From assembly GCF_004363245.1 (NCBI RefSeq), contig NZ_SNYV01000011.1, positions 868,001-932,000 of the forward strand: 64,000 nucleotides of DNA, written 5' to 3'. This document shows positions 45,646-53,598 of the stretch, one piece after another. Below the pieces are notes generated by a model, which saw nothing but the letters and a program-made list of their open reading frames with translations, was not told the origin of the DNA and ran no database searches. The position numbers and the translations under genes are program-made. Position 1 is the first letter of the stretch. Each line of letters opens with the position of its first letter. The DNA comes from Sphingobacterium yanglingense. GTDB taxonomy: Bacteria > Bacteroidota > Bacteroidia > Sphingobacteriales > Sphingobacteriaceae.

Positions 45646-46311
45646 TTAAATCAGACCAATATCTTTACAATAGGCAACCAGCTGCTCATTCTTAGAAAAG
45701 CCAAGTAGATCTTTCATCAGGCCCAGGCGTTTTTCAATGCTACTTAATCCAGAAGGTTTTATGTTTCGTTCTTGTAAATGATAAGGTATATTCTTCTGTA
45801 ATACACCCTCAGCCAATAACGAAAGGATGTTAACGTCCAATGCACTAAAATCATGCGAATTCCGAGTACGTATAGCTTGCTTGATATCAGGGGATTGATA
45901 CTTACGTCCTTCAAACAATGTATATAATGCTTCTTTCAGATGTTGGGCATCCCGTCTCGCTTTACGCACATAGCCCTGCACGCCATATTTGTTAAATAAT
46001 TCTTCAATTATACTACTACGATTCTCCGCAGAAAAAACAATAACCTTAAGATTAGGCTGAATCGCGGCAATTTCTTTAATCAGCTCCATCCCACCCGATA
46101 TACGTTGTTTATTATAGTCATCCTCAAATGATAAATCCGTAATTAATAAATCGTATGGCTCGTCGTCACGAAGCGCATTACGTACCCAACTCAATGCGTC
46201 ATCACAATAATAGACATATTTCGTATCTATTATTCCAAGCTCCTGAAGTGTTTTCTGAACCGAAATATTAGCTATTTCATGGTCTTCCGCGATAAGTACT
46301 TTTTTAAACAT
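45646..46311 (-). CDS. response regulator with LuxR/NarL-type DNA-binding domain
   Basis: 221 aa. The receiver domain (1-130) carries the acidic pair E9-D10 and the phosphoacceptor D59 in LLITDLSFEDD; the Thr/Ser switch and the Lys (VRKARRD region) follow. The C-terminal part (about 150-221) reads SALDVNILSLLAEGVLQKNI, a divergent LuxR-type helix-turn-helix (usual form 'LTPRExEVLxLxAxGxxxKEI'). It is encoded 13 bases after the TPR kinase, so it is the kinase's partner. Its own targets are unknown; the palindromic promoters at 39.1 and 48.6 kb are candidates. Confidence 0.88.
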   Translation of the reverse strand: MFKKVLIAEDHEIANISVQKTLQELGIIDTKYVYYCDDALSWVRNALRDDEPYDLLITDLSFEDDYNKQRISGGMELIKEIAAIQPNLKVIVFSAENRSSIIEELFNKYGVQGYVRKARRDAQHLKEALYTLFEGRKYQSPDIKQAIRTRNSHDFSALDVNILSLLAEGVLQKNIPYHLQERNIKPSGLSSIEKRLGLMKDLLGFSKNEQLVAYCKDIGLI

Positions 46312-46324
46312 AGTTTTCGTTTTT

Positions 46325-48031
46325 TCAAAAGATAGGAATCGAAATATGCACTTTCAGTCCCTTGCCTATCTCACTAACAAATTTAATATCACCATTTATA
46401 TTTTCCATACGGTTTCCCGTACTATTCAAACCATTTCCCTTTATAAATTTATGCGGCAAGCCAACGCCATTGTCATTATAATAAATATTCAATCGATTTT
46501 CCAATCGTTCAAAACGCACAACCACCCTATCAGCTTGACTGTGTTTCCGCATATTGACCATCAATTCTTGGAGCACATGCTCCACTTCGATCTTGATGAC
46601 CTCAGAAATAGAATCCCACATCTTGGCTTCATTTCCCGCCATTATAACCTGTCGGCTTTCGGTAACATACGATCGGAGCAACTCTCCCAGAGATTCATGA
46701 AACTCCTGCTTCTCGGCGGAAGGAGCCTCTTGTACTTCATAAGAAATATCCCTAGACTTCTCATACATGCTTTCCAATCGATCCAATATTCCCTCTCTAT
46801 CGATATCTTCTCTATTTTCAATCTCCGTCATTACACGGTACAATCCATTAGCCACTACATCGTGTACTTTTCTTGAAGTTTTGAGTTGACTTGCTTTTAT
46901 TCTATTATTCGTTTCTAGTAAAAGCCGCTGCTTACGTCGTTTATACCAAAAGAGACTAAAAACAGCAAGCAATGTAAAAACAGCCACAATTGCCCATGTC
47001 AAGATGTGCTGCATAGTGATCCTATACTTCTTATCATTGACCTCATTCTGTAGTTTCAAGTTATCTGCCTTGTTTTTCTCCACCTCATACCGAATCAAAG
47101 CGAATTGATTTTTTGCTTTAGAACGTACAAGCTGTATACTGTCTGACAGCTCTTTATAATCATTAAAATAAGCTTTGGACTTGACTGCTGGACTATAAGA
47201 GATCAGCTGTTGTAATGCATCAAGCCTATCGTCAACACTGTTGAGATCGATTGCTACATCATATCTTTTCTGGGCGTAATATAGGGCAGAGTCTGTATTA
47301 CGATTTTCATAATAGTGCGCTAAATGTGCTAAACTCGAATTTATCCCCCATTTATCCTCTTGGCGAGTACGAATTGCTAAAGCTTTTTCCAAATCAGCGA
47401 GAGCGTTATAATTTATGTCACTTTTATTGCGCTGGCTTGCATAATTCGTTAGAGCTCTTGCATAATCTTTCTCATCCTTACTCTCCCCAGCCAAAATATA
47501 CTTATAAATATTTAGCGCCTTCTTCTCTTCCCCCATGTTTGACAACGTCTTCGCTTTATTGTTTAAAAAAACTTTGGTATCCAAAGAATCCTGAGAATAA
47601 TGAATAGCTCTATCATAAAATAAAACCGCTCTTTGATGATCTTTTAGCTCATCCGTCACATTACCAAGGTTATTATAATTAAAACTCAAATATACAGCAT
47701 GGTTAACATTATTGGTATCGAGATAGTTATTCGCTTCCAGAGACAATTCTTGTGAAGTCAAGTAATCGCCTATTTCCCAAACCGTAACAGCCATTTGGAT
47801 TAGGCAGTTTGCGGCATTAAGACTATCCTTGGCATCGATAGCCATATTCTTTATATTTTCGAACTCGGCAAAGGCACTATCCGGCTTTTCATTATCTAGG
47901 TAAGCAAAAGCGCGTTCATACTGTCGAGAAAAGTCTAGAACAGTTTTCTCAACCTTCTTAGGTTCCTTTTCAGAACATGAAAACAAGACAATAAGAAGCA
48001 AAAATAGACCCGTAATCCTCAAAGCAAACAA
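46325..48031 (-). CDS. TPR-containing lipoprotein sensor histidine kinase (TTG start)
   Basis: 569 codons in frame, 568 aa. The start is TTG at 48031 with AAGG five bases upstream; a stop codon lies directly before it and no ATG or GTG precedes the lipobox, so the rare TTG is the only good choice. Lipobox VLFSC at residues 15-19. About 300 residues of tetratricopeptide repeats follow (for example YNNLGNVTDELKDHQRAVLF), predicted periplasmic. Then come one membrane span (WAIVAVFTLLAVFSLFWY), the phosphoacceptor His in SRKVHDVVANGLYRVM (HisKA_3 type), and the ATPase with N-box ELMVNMRKHSQ and G-boxes DNGVGLP and GNGLNSTGNRM. It should sense a ligand through its TPR part. Confidence 0.88.
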   Translation of the reverse strand: MFALRITGLFLLLIVLFSCSEKEPKKVEKTVLDFSRQYERAFAYLDNEKPDSAFAEFENIKNMAIDAKDSLNAANCLIQMAVTVWEIGDYLTSQELSLEANNYLDTNNVNHAVYLSFNYNNLGNVTDELKDHQRAVLFYDRAIHYSQDSLDTKVFLNNKAKTLSNMGEEKKALNIYKYILAGESKDEKDYARALTNYASQRNKSDINYNALADLEKALAIRTRQEDKWGINSSLAHLAHYYENRNTDSALYYAQKRYDVAIDLNSVDDRLDALQQLISYSPAVKSKAYFNDYKELSDSIQLVRSKAKNQFALIRYEVEKNKADNLKLQNEVNDKKYRITMQHILTWAIVAVFTLLAVFSLFWYKRRKQRLLLETNNRIKASQLKTSRKVHDVVANGLYRVMTEIENREDIDREGILDRLESMYEKSRDISYEVQEAPSAEKQEFHESLGELLRSYVTESRQVIMAGNEAKMWDSISEVIKIEVEHVLQELMVNMRKHSQADRVVVRFERLENRLNIYYNDNGVGLPHKFIKGNGLNSTGNRMENINGDIKFVSEIGKGLKVHISIPIF

Positions 48032-48060
48032 TTATGCCTTGAATCTACAAAAAAAGTAAA

Positions 48061-48088
48061 ATATAAGGCGACAAATGCCGCCTTATAT
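48061..48088 (-). terminator. terminator between the small peptide gene and the kinase
   Basis: A perfect 10-bp stem (48061-48070 with 48079-48088, loop ACAAATGC). Leftward it is followed by ATTTTACTTTTTTT, a strong U-tract; rightward T-rich sequence also follows. It lies three bases beyond the stop of the 54-codon ORF and 30 bases before the kinase start, so kinase transcription from upstream would need read-through. Confidence 0.8.
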
Positions 48089-48090
48089 TT

Positions 48091-48255
48091 TTATACGTTT
48101 CCCTTTATCGGATTTGGTATAGGAGGTCTCCCCCCCCCTTTGTCTCCGCCTTTACTACCATCCGCTACAATATTTTCAATTGACTTATCCGCTTTCGGGG
48201 TTGAATGTAAGGATAAGCTATTCGCCATAAACAATGCGATAATTAAATGCCACAT
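48091..48255 (-). CDS. 54-aa secreted-peptide-like small gene upstream of the kinase
   Basis: A short ORF from the ATG at 48255 to a TAA at 48091-48093. The N-terminus MWHLIIALFMANSLSLHS is hydrophobic like a signal, though it lacks a basic start. The rest is hydrophilic and Gly/Pro-rich (KGGDKGGGRPPIPNPIKGNV). Three of the Gly codons lie in a run of nine G, where slippage could shift the frame. A terminator follows the stop directly, and the TPR sensor kinase starts 60 bases on. Size, signal and position suggest a secreted peptide read by the kinase, but translation is unproven. Confidence 0.5.
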   Translation of the reverse strand: MWHLIIALFMANSLSLHSTPKADKSIENIVADGSKGGDKGGGRPPIPNPIKGNV

Positions 48256-48293
48256 GGGTCAAAAAATTTAAAAGTCTAAAAACAGGTAGGTCA

Positions 48294-48427
48294 GGTGCTC
48301 CACGCACCGGATTGCTACGATTGTCTTCAGAAGGCCTTCTGAATTTTTTGGGAAGTGTGAACATATAGCCCGGAAAACAGAAACTGCTTCCCAAACCGGC
48401 TTGTATTTTCCGGGCTATATATTTTTT
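48294..48427 (+). ncRNA. candidate structured RNA with terminator hairpin
   Basis: 134 bases with four perfect inverted repeats: GGTGC/GCACC (48294-48308); TTCAGAAGG/CCTTCTGAA (48326-48343); TTTGGGAAG (48347-48355) with CTTCCCAAA (48387-48395); and a 15-bp pair, 48363-48377 with 48406-48420, followed by ATTTTTT. The last two interlock: the 9-bp pair encloses the left arm of the terminator stem, giving an H-type pseudoknot or mutually exclusive states. The U-tract orients it rightward. No host gene is attached and no promoter box was found, so it may be a small RNA or a long leader. Confidence 0.5.
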
Positions 48428-48623
48428 AAAAAATCTTGAGCAACGTTTGCCAACACTAGTAATGGCTCATCATTTTCTCTGATTTACAACGCAAACATAA
48501 ACACCATAAATACCTAAAAACCAAACGATTCCAATATTTCCAAGGTTTCCACAACAGTTCCAATATCACCGTGTATTTTCCGATAATTCCGTACAAATGC
48601 GCTTTGATATAAAATGACAGGAC

Positions 48624-48667
48624 TTACGGTTTTCCGTAAATTCCGATACAAGAGGGGATTAACTTTG
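48624..48667 (+). promoter_or_regulatory. palindrome plus -7 box promoter of 48672-49250
   Basis: TTACGG-TTTT-CCGTAA at 48624-48639, 20 nt, then TAACTTTG at 48660-48667, an exact -7 box. The predicted transcription start falls at the ATG (48672), so the message may be leaderless. The palindrome covers the -33 position. The same arrangement, same orientation and same spacing occurs at 39138-39183. Confidence 0.6.
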
Positions 48668-48671
48668 TTGT

Positions 48672-49250
48672 ATGTTTGAGCTATTTAAAGAAGCAGTGAG
48701 GTCTGCTTATCTAATGAAGAAAAATAACAGAACGCTTCCCTATGATGAATTAGAGAAGCCTTCACCCGGTGATCTACGAAACTTGTTTCTGCTACTAATG
48801 GCAAGAGGCTTATCGCAAGATGATCAAGAGACCTTAGTCCGATTTTTAAAGTATAATGGAGCGTATGCCGAATTAGACACCTACATTCGTAGATATGATC
48901 TGGACAAGTTTAGACCGCTGAGAAATTACATTCTGGGCAACACCTCCAATCCTTCAGAAGATGTCGTAAAAATATTGGCTATGCTTATAGACTTTCAACC
49001 CCGTCCTTACCGTAAATGGCGGGAGAATCACCTCGCAGAAGTTGGGATTAAAAACGAGAATAGAGAATATCAAAACCGGCAGGAACCGTATTCTTCTCTA
49101 AAAAATACTGCAACGTTAAGGAAAAACAACTCCAGACCGATTATTACAAGATCTTCCGGTTCGTCTTCATCCATTCGGAATGGCCTCAAATTATTACTGT
49201 CTCTAGGAATAATATCGACTGTAGCTGCCGTATTTATTGCAAAAGAATAG
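48672..49250 (+). CDS. tail-anchored protein of unknown function
   Basis: 192 aa. A helical cytoplasmic part (about 1-110; ELFKEAVRSAYLMKKNN, LRNLFLLLMARGLSQDDQET, VVKILAMLIDFQPRPYRKWR) is followed by a low-complexity linker rich in N, S and R (about 120-165) and one C-terminal membrane segment (GLKLLLSLGIISTVAAVFIA). No family recognised. It stands alone. The upstream region is elaborate: a structured RNA candidate, TTCC repeats at near-helical spacing, and a palindromic promoter. A 15-bp inverted repeat overlaps the stop codon. Confidence 0.6.
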   Translation: MFELFKEAVRSAYLMKKNNRTLPYDELEKPSPGDLRNLFLLLMARGLSQDDQETLVRFLKYNGAYAELDTYIRRYDLDKFRPLRNYILGNTSNPSEDVVKILAMLIDFQPRPYRKWRENHLAEVGIKNENREYQNRQEPYSSLKNTATLRKNNSRPIITRSSGSSSSIRNGLKLLLSLGIISTVAAVFIAKE

Positions 49251-49282
49251 GCTATCTGATTACATACAATCAAATAGCCTAT
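49247..49282 (+). terminator. inverted repeat overlapping the stop codon
   Basis: A 15-bp stem with one mismatch (49247-49261 with 49268-49282, loop ACATAC) starts within the TAG of the preceding gene. There is no U-tract on either side, so it may stabilise the 3' end rather than terminate. Confidence 0.45.
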
Positions 49283-49410
49283 CTAAAACTATAAAGTACC
49301 ATTCGAGGGGATATCTTAACGCTCCACAATTAGCTATTAATAAAAATAATCATCTAATAATTACCTATAAAATATCCCGTCACTGCTGTACTTACAATGT
49401 ACTCAACGAC

Positions 49411-50652
49411 TTAGTTTTCGTCTAATACAGCTAAACTTTTCTTTATGATCTCGATCGCTTCCAACAACTCGGCTTCGGATATCACCAAAGGTGGAGCGAA
49501 TCTAATTTTATCCCCATGAGTAGGTTTGGCCAGCATTCCATTCTTCATGAGTTCAATGCAAAGATCCTGGGCTGCATCGGGATTCGGGTGATTGATAACA
49601 ACGGCATTCAGCAGCCCTTTACCACGGACTTGTTTAATGTATCTGTGATTTAGTTTCTCCAATTCAGATCTAAATAACTGCCCCAGTTTCTCAGCTCTAT
49701 CAGCTAGATTCTCTTCTTTCAGCACCTCAAGCGCTGCAATCGCTACCGCACAAGCCAAAGGATTGCCACCATAAGTAGAGCCATGCTCTCCGGCTTTGAT
49801 ACAAAGCATCACTTCATCATCAGCGAGAACAGCTGATATAGGCAATACTCCTCCGCTAAGTGCTTTTCCTAAAATCAAGATATCTGCATGAACGCCTTCG
49901 TGATCACAAGCGAGCATCTTGCCTGTACGTGCAAGCCCCGTTTGAATCTCATCGGCAATGAACAATACATTATTTGCTTTACAGATCTGGTAACTTGAAG
50001 CTAGATAGCCATGGTCTGGTACATATACGCCAGCCTCACCTTGAATGGGCTCAACCAATAATGCAACCACATTAGGGTCCTGAACAGCGCGTTCTAACGC
50101 CTCTGTATCATTATAAGGAATAGTCACATACCCCGAAACGAAAGGACCGAATCCATTTCGTGCAGTATCATCTGTACTGAAAGAAATAACATTTATCGTA
50201 CGTCCGTGGAAGTTTCCTTCTACTGTAATGATTTTAGCTAATCCCGGTTCAACACCTTTTACCTCATACCCCCATTTACGTGCTAATTTCAACGCCGTCT
50301 CGACAGCCTCTACTCCTGTATTCATCGGCAGTACCTTATCGTAACCGAAATAGGATGTAATATACTGGGTATAGCCAGCCATCTTATCACTATGGAAAGC
50401 CCTTGAAGTAAGTGTCAATTGCTGTGCTTGCTCCGTCAATGCATTAATAATCTTAGGATGACAGTGTCCCTGATTTACAGCTGAATATCCAGATAAAAAA
50501 TCAAAATACTCTTTACCTTCTACATCCCATACCTTAGCACCGCTTCCCTTTGATAAAACCACAGGTAGTGGGTGATAATTGTGCGCTCCATGTTTCTCTT
50601 CTACATCGATAAAGGAAGCTGTTTTTGCTGGAATTTGATAATTGTTATACAT
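49411..50652 (-). CDS. rocD: ornithine aminotransferase
   Basis: 413 aa, class-III PLP aminotransferase. It transfers the delta-amino group of ornithine to 2-oxoglutarate, giving glutamate semialdehyde, in arginine/proline metabolism. Visible: [18 protein letters not shown], the cofactor segment [17 protein letters not shown], the PLP-contacting D234 in [12 protein letters not shown], and the Schiff-base K263 in [16 protein letters not shown]. The [20 protein letters not shown] opening is typical of the ornithine enzyme rather than acetylornithine transaminase. Cytoplasmic and monocistronic. Confidence 0.92.
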   Translation of the reverse strand: MYNNYQIPAKTASFIDVEEKHGAHNYHPLPVVLSKGSGAKVWDVEGKEYFDFLSGYSAVNQGHCHPKIINALTEQAQQLTLTSRAFHSDKMAGYTQYITSYFGYDKVLPMNTGVEAVETALKLARKWGYEVKGVEPGLAKIITVEGNFHGRTINVISFSTDDTARNGFGPFVSGYVTIPYNDTEALERAVQDPNVVALLVEPIQGEAGVYVPDHGYLASSYQICKANNVLFIADEIQTGLARTGKMLACDHEGVHADILILGKALSGGVLPISAVLADDEVMLCIKAGEHGSTYGGNPLACAVAIAALEVLKEENLADRAEKLGQLFRSELEKLNHRYIKQVRGKGLLNAVVINHPNPDAAQDLCIELMKNGMLAKPTHGDKIRFAPPLVISEAELLEAIEIIKKSLAVLDEN

Positions 50653-50840
50653 AAGTTTATGCTTGTTTTACTTCCCCACTCTACTAGCAGAGTCCAGTGG
50701 AGAGGCGAAAATTACTATTTCCCCAAAGCTATAAAAATATAACATGACCTAAAAGCGCAGATAGAAAATCAATAAAAGCTTGAATAAAAATAGAGATTCA
50801 CAAGATTTATTTAAGCTAATGAATGAATTCCCCAGTAAAT

Positions 50841-51146
50841 TTATTGCCTTCTGGAGCGTATCTCTAGATTAACGATAATATCCCGCTTCTTGCCTTCGAT
50901 AAGTCCAAGATCCCCAGCCACAAACACACCTTTATCATTGGTAGACATATTCCTTATTCCGTAGACCGTAGACTCGTCCCCTGGATCTGTCGCCCCTTCA
51001 TAGCGGTACAAATAATCGATAATATATCCGTCTGCTTCATTCTGTAACCGATCAAAATGCACGTTATAATCAATTGTATATCCCTTTTCACTTAGCTTTT
51101 GCAAGGCAATACTTGCAGATTCATAATTAAAAATAGTTTTCATCAA
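50841..51146 (-). CDS. small conserved Bacteroidota protein (family often mislabelled PRPP synthetase)
   Basis: 101 aa; the second ATG at 51143 is equally possible. The layout, AIQKLSEKGYTIDYN, then GYIIDYLYRYEGATDPGDESTVYGI and GVFVAGDLGLIEG, matches a small family that is widespread in Bacteroidota and carries the product name phosphoribosylpyrophosphate synthetase in databases. It has no PRPP-synthetase motif and is a third of that enzyme's size. Function unknown. Lone gene, leftward. Confidence 0.6.
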   Translation of the reverse strand: MMKTIFNYESASIALQKLSEKGYTIDYNVHFDRLQNEADGYIIDYLYRYEGATDPGDESTVYGIRNMSTNDKGVFVAGDLGLIEGKKRDIIVNLEIRSRRQ

Positions 51147-51410
51147 ACCTCCTTACATTTTTTATGTTCTCTTACCATAACTATAACAAATCACAGGCAA
51201 ATCTGTTTAGAGATTTATATAAAAACCCTTATCCTGACACTTTTTAACCCAAAATTAATTTCAGTTTCCATATTAATTTGACCCATTTATACGCAAAAAA
51301 AATAAATGCGTTAGAACAGCTTAAAATCAAAATAGAGCAATCCCCACTTTTTCGCAACCAAAAAAACCTTACATATTTTTAAAAAATGACCGAAGAGTTT
51401 TTTAAAAAGA

Positions 51411-51460
51411 CTTAGACAACTTTTCGAAATGGCTTAGGCAACTTCGAAAAGTTGCCTAAG
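51411..51460. repeat. competing inverted repeats with a shared arm
   Basis: CTTAGGCAACTT-CGAA-AAGTTGCCTAAG (51433-51460) is a perfect 12-bp hairpin. Just before it, 51411-51428 is a near copy of the left arm and can pair with 51443-51460 over 18 positions with one mismatch. The right arm therefore has two possible partners. No U-tract follows, and the element lies about 190 bases upstream of the mazG promoter, so it is not part of that leader. Confidence 0.5.
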
Positions 51461-51622
51461 TGAGTTTGACAACGCAGAGGTAGCGCACAAAACTAACCCC
51501 AAAAGAAACAAACATTCCTACAGCGAACATTCATTTTCGTCAAAAATCACCTTTAGAGCAATCCACCCCCTACTCTATTGTGCTTATCGATTTCGGCACA
51601 ACACAGTAGTTCGACTAAAACG

Positions 51623-51654
51623 TTTCATGCGGCAAATATTAAATATTAACTTTG
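51623..51654 (+). promoter_or_regulatory. promoter of mazG
   Basis: TTTC at 51623-51626, 20 nt, then the exact -7 box TAACTTTG at 51647-51654. Transcription should start near 51659, leaving a leader of about 18 nt before the ATG at 51677. Confidence 0.6.
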
Positions 51655-51676
51655 GGCAACAAAAAAAGAAAACATC

Positions 51677-52486
51677 ATGGCACATCCCATCCCTACAACT
51701 GCGAGCAACCCATCGGAAGCATTCTCCCGACTTTTGACTGTGATGAATACCCTGCGGATAGATTGTCCCTGGGACAGAAAACAGACGATGGAAAGCCTAC
51801 GCCACCTGACCATCGAAGAAATGTACGAACTGGCAGATGCGATTCTGGATCAAGATCTCAATGAAGTAAAGAAAGAATTGGGCGATCTCATGATGCACTT
51901 AGTTTTCTATGCGAAGATCGCTGAAGAACAGAATGCATTTGATATTACCGAAGTGCTCAATAGTGTCTGTGACAAATTAATCCACCGTCATCCACACATC
52001 TATGCTGATACAACAGTAGACAATGATGAAGATGTCAAAGCGAACTGGGAGCAGATAAAATTAAATGAAGGCAACCGTTCAGTTCTGGCGGGGGTCCCAA
52101 AAACACTGCCTGCCCTGGTAAAAGCATATCGCATACAGGACAAAGTACGTGGAGTAGGCTTTGATTGGGATGATAAGACTGAAGTCTGGAAAAAAGTAGA
52201 AGAAGAGCTCCAGGAATTCAAGCAAGAGTTTGATATTGAGCACAGCGATGCCGTAGATCTGGAAAAAGCAGAACAGGAATTCGGTGATCTACTATTCTCC
52301 TTAATCAATTATGCCCGGCATATGGGGATCAATCCGGAGAATGCATTGGAAAAAACAAACAAAAAATTCATCCGGAGATTTAACCATTTAGAACAGCGTG
52401 CGTCCGAGAACGAACAAAAACTCAGCGAAATGAACCTCGCGGAGATGGATATCTACTGGAACGAAGCAAAGACACTAGGTCTCTAA
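51677..52486 (+). CDS. mazG: nucleoside triphosphate pyrophosphohydrolase MazG
   Basis: 269 aa, the length of two-domain MazG. Both repeats show the metal-binding ExxE...ExxD pattern: TIEEMYELADAILDQDLNEV with KKELGDLMMHLVFYAKIAEE in the first, and KVEEELQEFKQEFDI with EQEFGDLLFSLINYARHMG in the second. The CPWDRKQT signature precedes the first. It hydrolyses (d)NTPs to monophosphates and clears non-canonical nucleotides. It is followed 61 bases later by trpS in the same direction. Confidence 0.93.
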   Translation: MAHPIPTTASNPSEAFSRLLTVMNTLRIDCPWDRKQTMESLRHLTIEEMYELADAILDQDLNEVKKELGDLMMHLVFYAKIAEEQNAFDITEVLNSVCDKLIHRHPHIYADTTVDNDEDVKANWEQIKLNEGNRSVLAGVPKTLPALVKAYRIQDKVRGVGFDWDDKTEVWKKVEEELQEFKQEFDIEHSDAVDLEKAEQEFGDLLFSLINYARHMGINPENALEKTNKKFIRRFNHLEQRASENEQKLSEMNLAEMDIYWNEAKTLGL

Positions 52487-52533
52487 ACGGTCATAATATC
52501 GAAAACTAAAAATAAAATAAAGGAATTATTCCG

Positions 52534-52541
52534 TAATTTCG
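52534..52541 (+). promoter_or_regulatory. probable -7 box (TAATTTCG) before trpS
   Basis: Seven of eight positions match TAnnTTTG, six bases before the ATG at 52548. If used, trpS would have an almost leaderless transcript in addition to read-through from mazG. Confidence 0.35.
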
Positions 52542-52547
52542 CCACAT

Positions 52548-53546
52548 ATGGAAACTGTCGTTAGCGGTATCAGAAGTACCGGAAAATTACATTTAGGAAA
52601 CTATTACGGAGCATTGAGTAATTTTGTCAAAATGCAAGATGAATACAATTGCTTCTTTTTTATAGCCGATTTACATTCTTTAACTACCCACCCGAACCCA
52701 CAAGACTTACAGTCTACAGTTCGTAATGTCGTAATTGAATATTTAGCAGCCGGCATTGACCCCGAAAAATCAACGATCTACGTTCAGTCAGATGTACCTG
52801 AGGTAGCTGAGCTTTATCTCTACATGAATATGAACGCTTATCTGGGCGAGTTAGAGCGATCTACTTCGTTCAAAGACAAGGTACGTTCAAGCCCAGATAA
52901 TGTGAATGCAGGTTTATTAACCTACCCGGTGTTAATGGCTTGTGATATTTTACTTCACCATGGGACTAAGGTACCTGTAGGTAAAGATCAAGAGCAACAC
53001 CTAGAAATGACGCGCACATTCGGCAATCGTTTTAACCACCTTTATAAGGTAGATTATTTCAAGGAAGCCTTTGCATTCTCGTATTCTAACAAATTGGTGA
53101 AAGTACCGGGATTGAGCGGACAGGGCAAGATGGGCAAATCAAATGGAGACGCAGATTGTATCTACCTATCCGATACACCGGAAGTAATCCGTAAAAAAAT
53201 CATGCGTGCTGTGTCTGACTCTGGACCAACAACGCCTAATCAGGAAAAACCGGAGTCGGTACAAAACCTCTTCGATCTTATGAAAGTGGTCTCTACGGAC
53301 GATACACTTGCTCATTTTGATGACTTATATAATAAATGTGAGATACGGTATGGGGATTTCAAAAAGCAACTGGCCGAGGATATGGTCATCGCCACAGAAC
53401 CTGTACGCTCACGTATAGAGGAAATCTCTAATGATGAGGATTATATCCAAAAAGTGCTTCGCATGGGTGCTGAAAAAGCTTCAGCAAGCGCCCAAAAAAC
53501 ATTACGTGAAGTAAGGGAAATAATTGGCATCAAAAAACTATTTTAG
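52548..53546 (+). CDS. trpS: tryptophanyl-tRNA synthetase
   Basis: 332 aa, class-I aminoacyl-tRNA synthetase of the normal bacterial length. It attaches Trp to tRNA-Trp. The HIGH motif is KLHLGNYYG (13-21), the KMSKS loop is KMGKS (194-198), and the DQEQHLEMTRTFGNRFN segment is specific to bacterial TrpRS. Cytoplasmic. It lies between mazG and the deoxynucleoside kinase gene, all rightward, with a probable own promoter box upstream. Confidence 0.95.
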   Translation: METVVSGIRSTGKLHLGNYYGALSNFVKMQDEYNCFFFIADLHSLTTHPNPQDLQSTVRNVVIEYLAAGIDPEKSTIYVQSDVPEVAELYLYMNMNAYLGELERSTSFKDKVRSSPDNVNAGLLTYPVLMACDILLHHGTKVPVGKDQEQHLEMTRTFGNRFNHLYKVDYFKEAFAFSYSNKLVKVPGLSGQGKMGKSNGDADCIYLSDTPEVIRKKIMRAVSDSGPTTPNQEKPESVQNLFDLMKVVSTDDTLAHFDDLYNKCEIRYGDFKKQLAEDMVIATEPVRSRIEEISNDEDYIQKVLRMGAEKASASAQKTLREVREIIGIKKLF

Positions 53547-53598
53547 TTAAATTACGACTAGAACTCGTAATCTTTACTTTTTAACTTTTATTTAAGCT

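Larger units (their letters stand above)
51147..51676. other. intergenic region with duplicated inverted-repeat arms
   Basis: 530 bases without a gene. Besides the promoter of mazG at its right end it holds a duplicated-arm hairpin at 51411-51460 (see separate entry). The rest is AT-rich, with no ORF that has a supporting signal on either strand. Confidence 0.5.

Noticed and set aside
46346..46876. 176-aa frame antisense to the sensor kinase
   Set aside because: It covers the ATPase domain of the kinase on the other strand and has no domain of its own.
50841..51146. Phosphoribosylpyrophosphate synthetase
   Set aside because: The small family carries this name in databases, but the protein is far too short and lacks the PRPP-binding motif.
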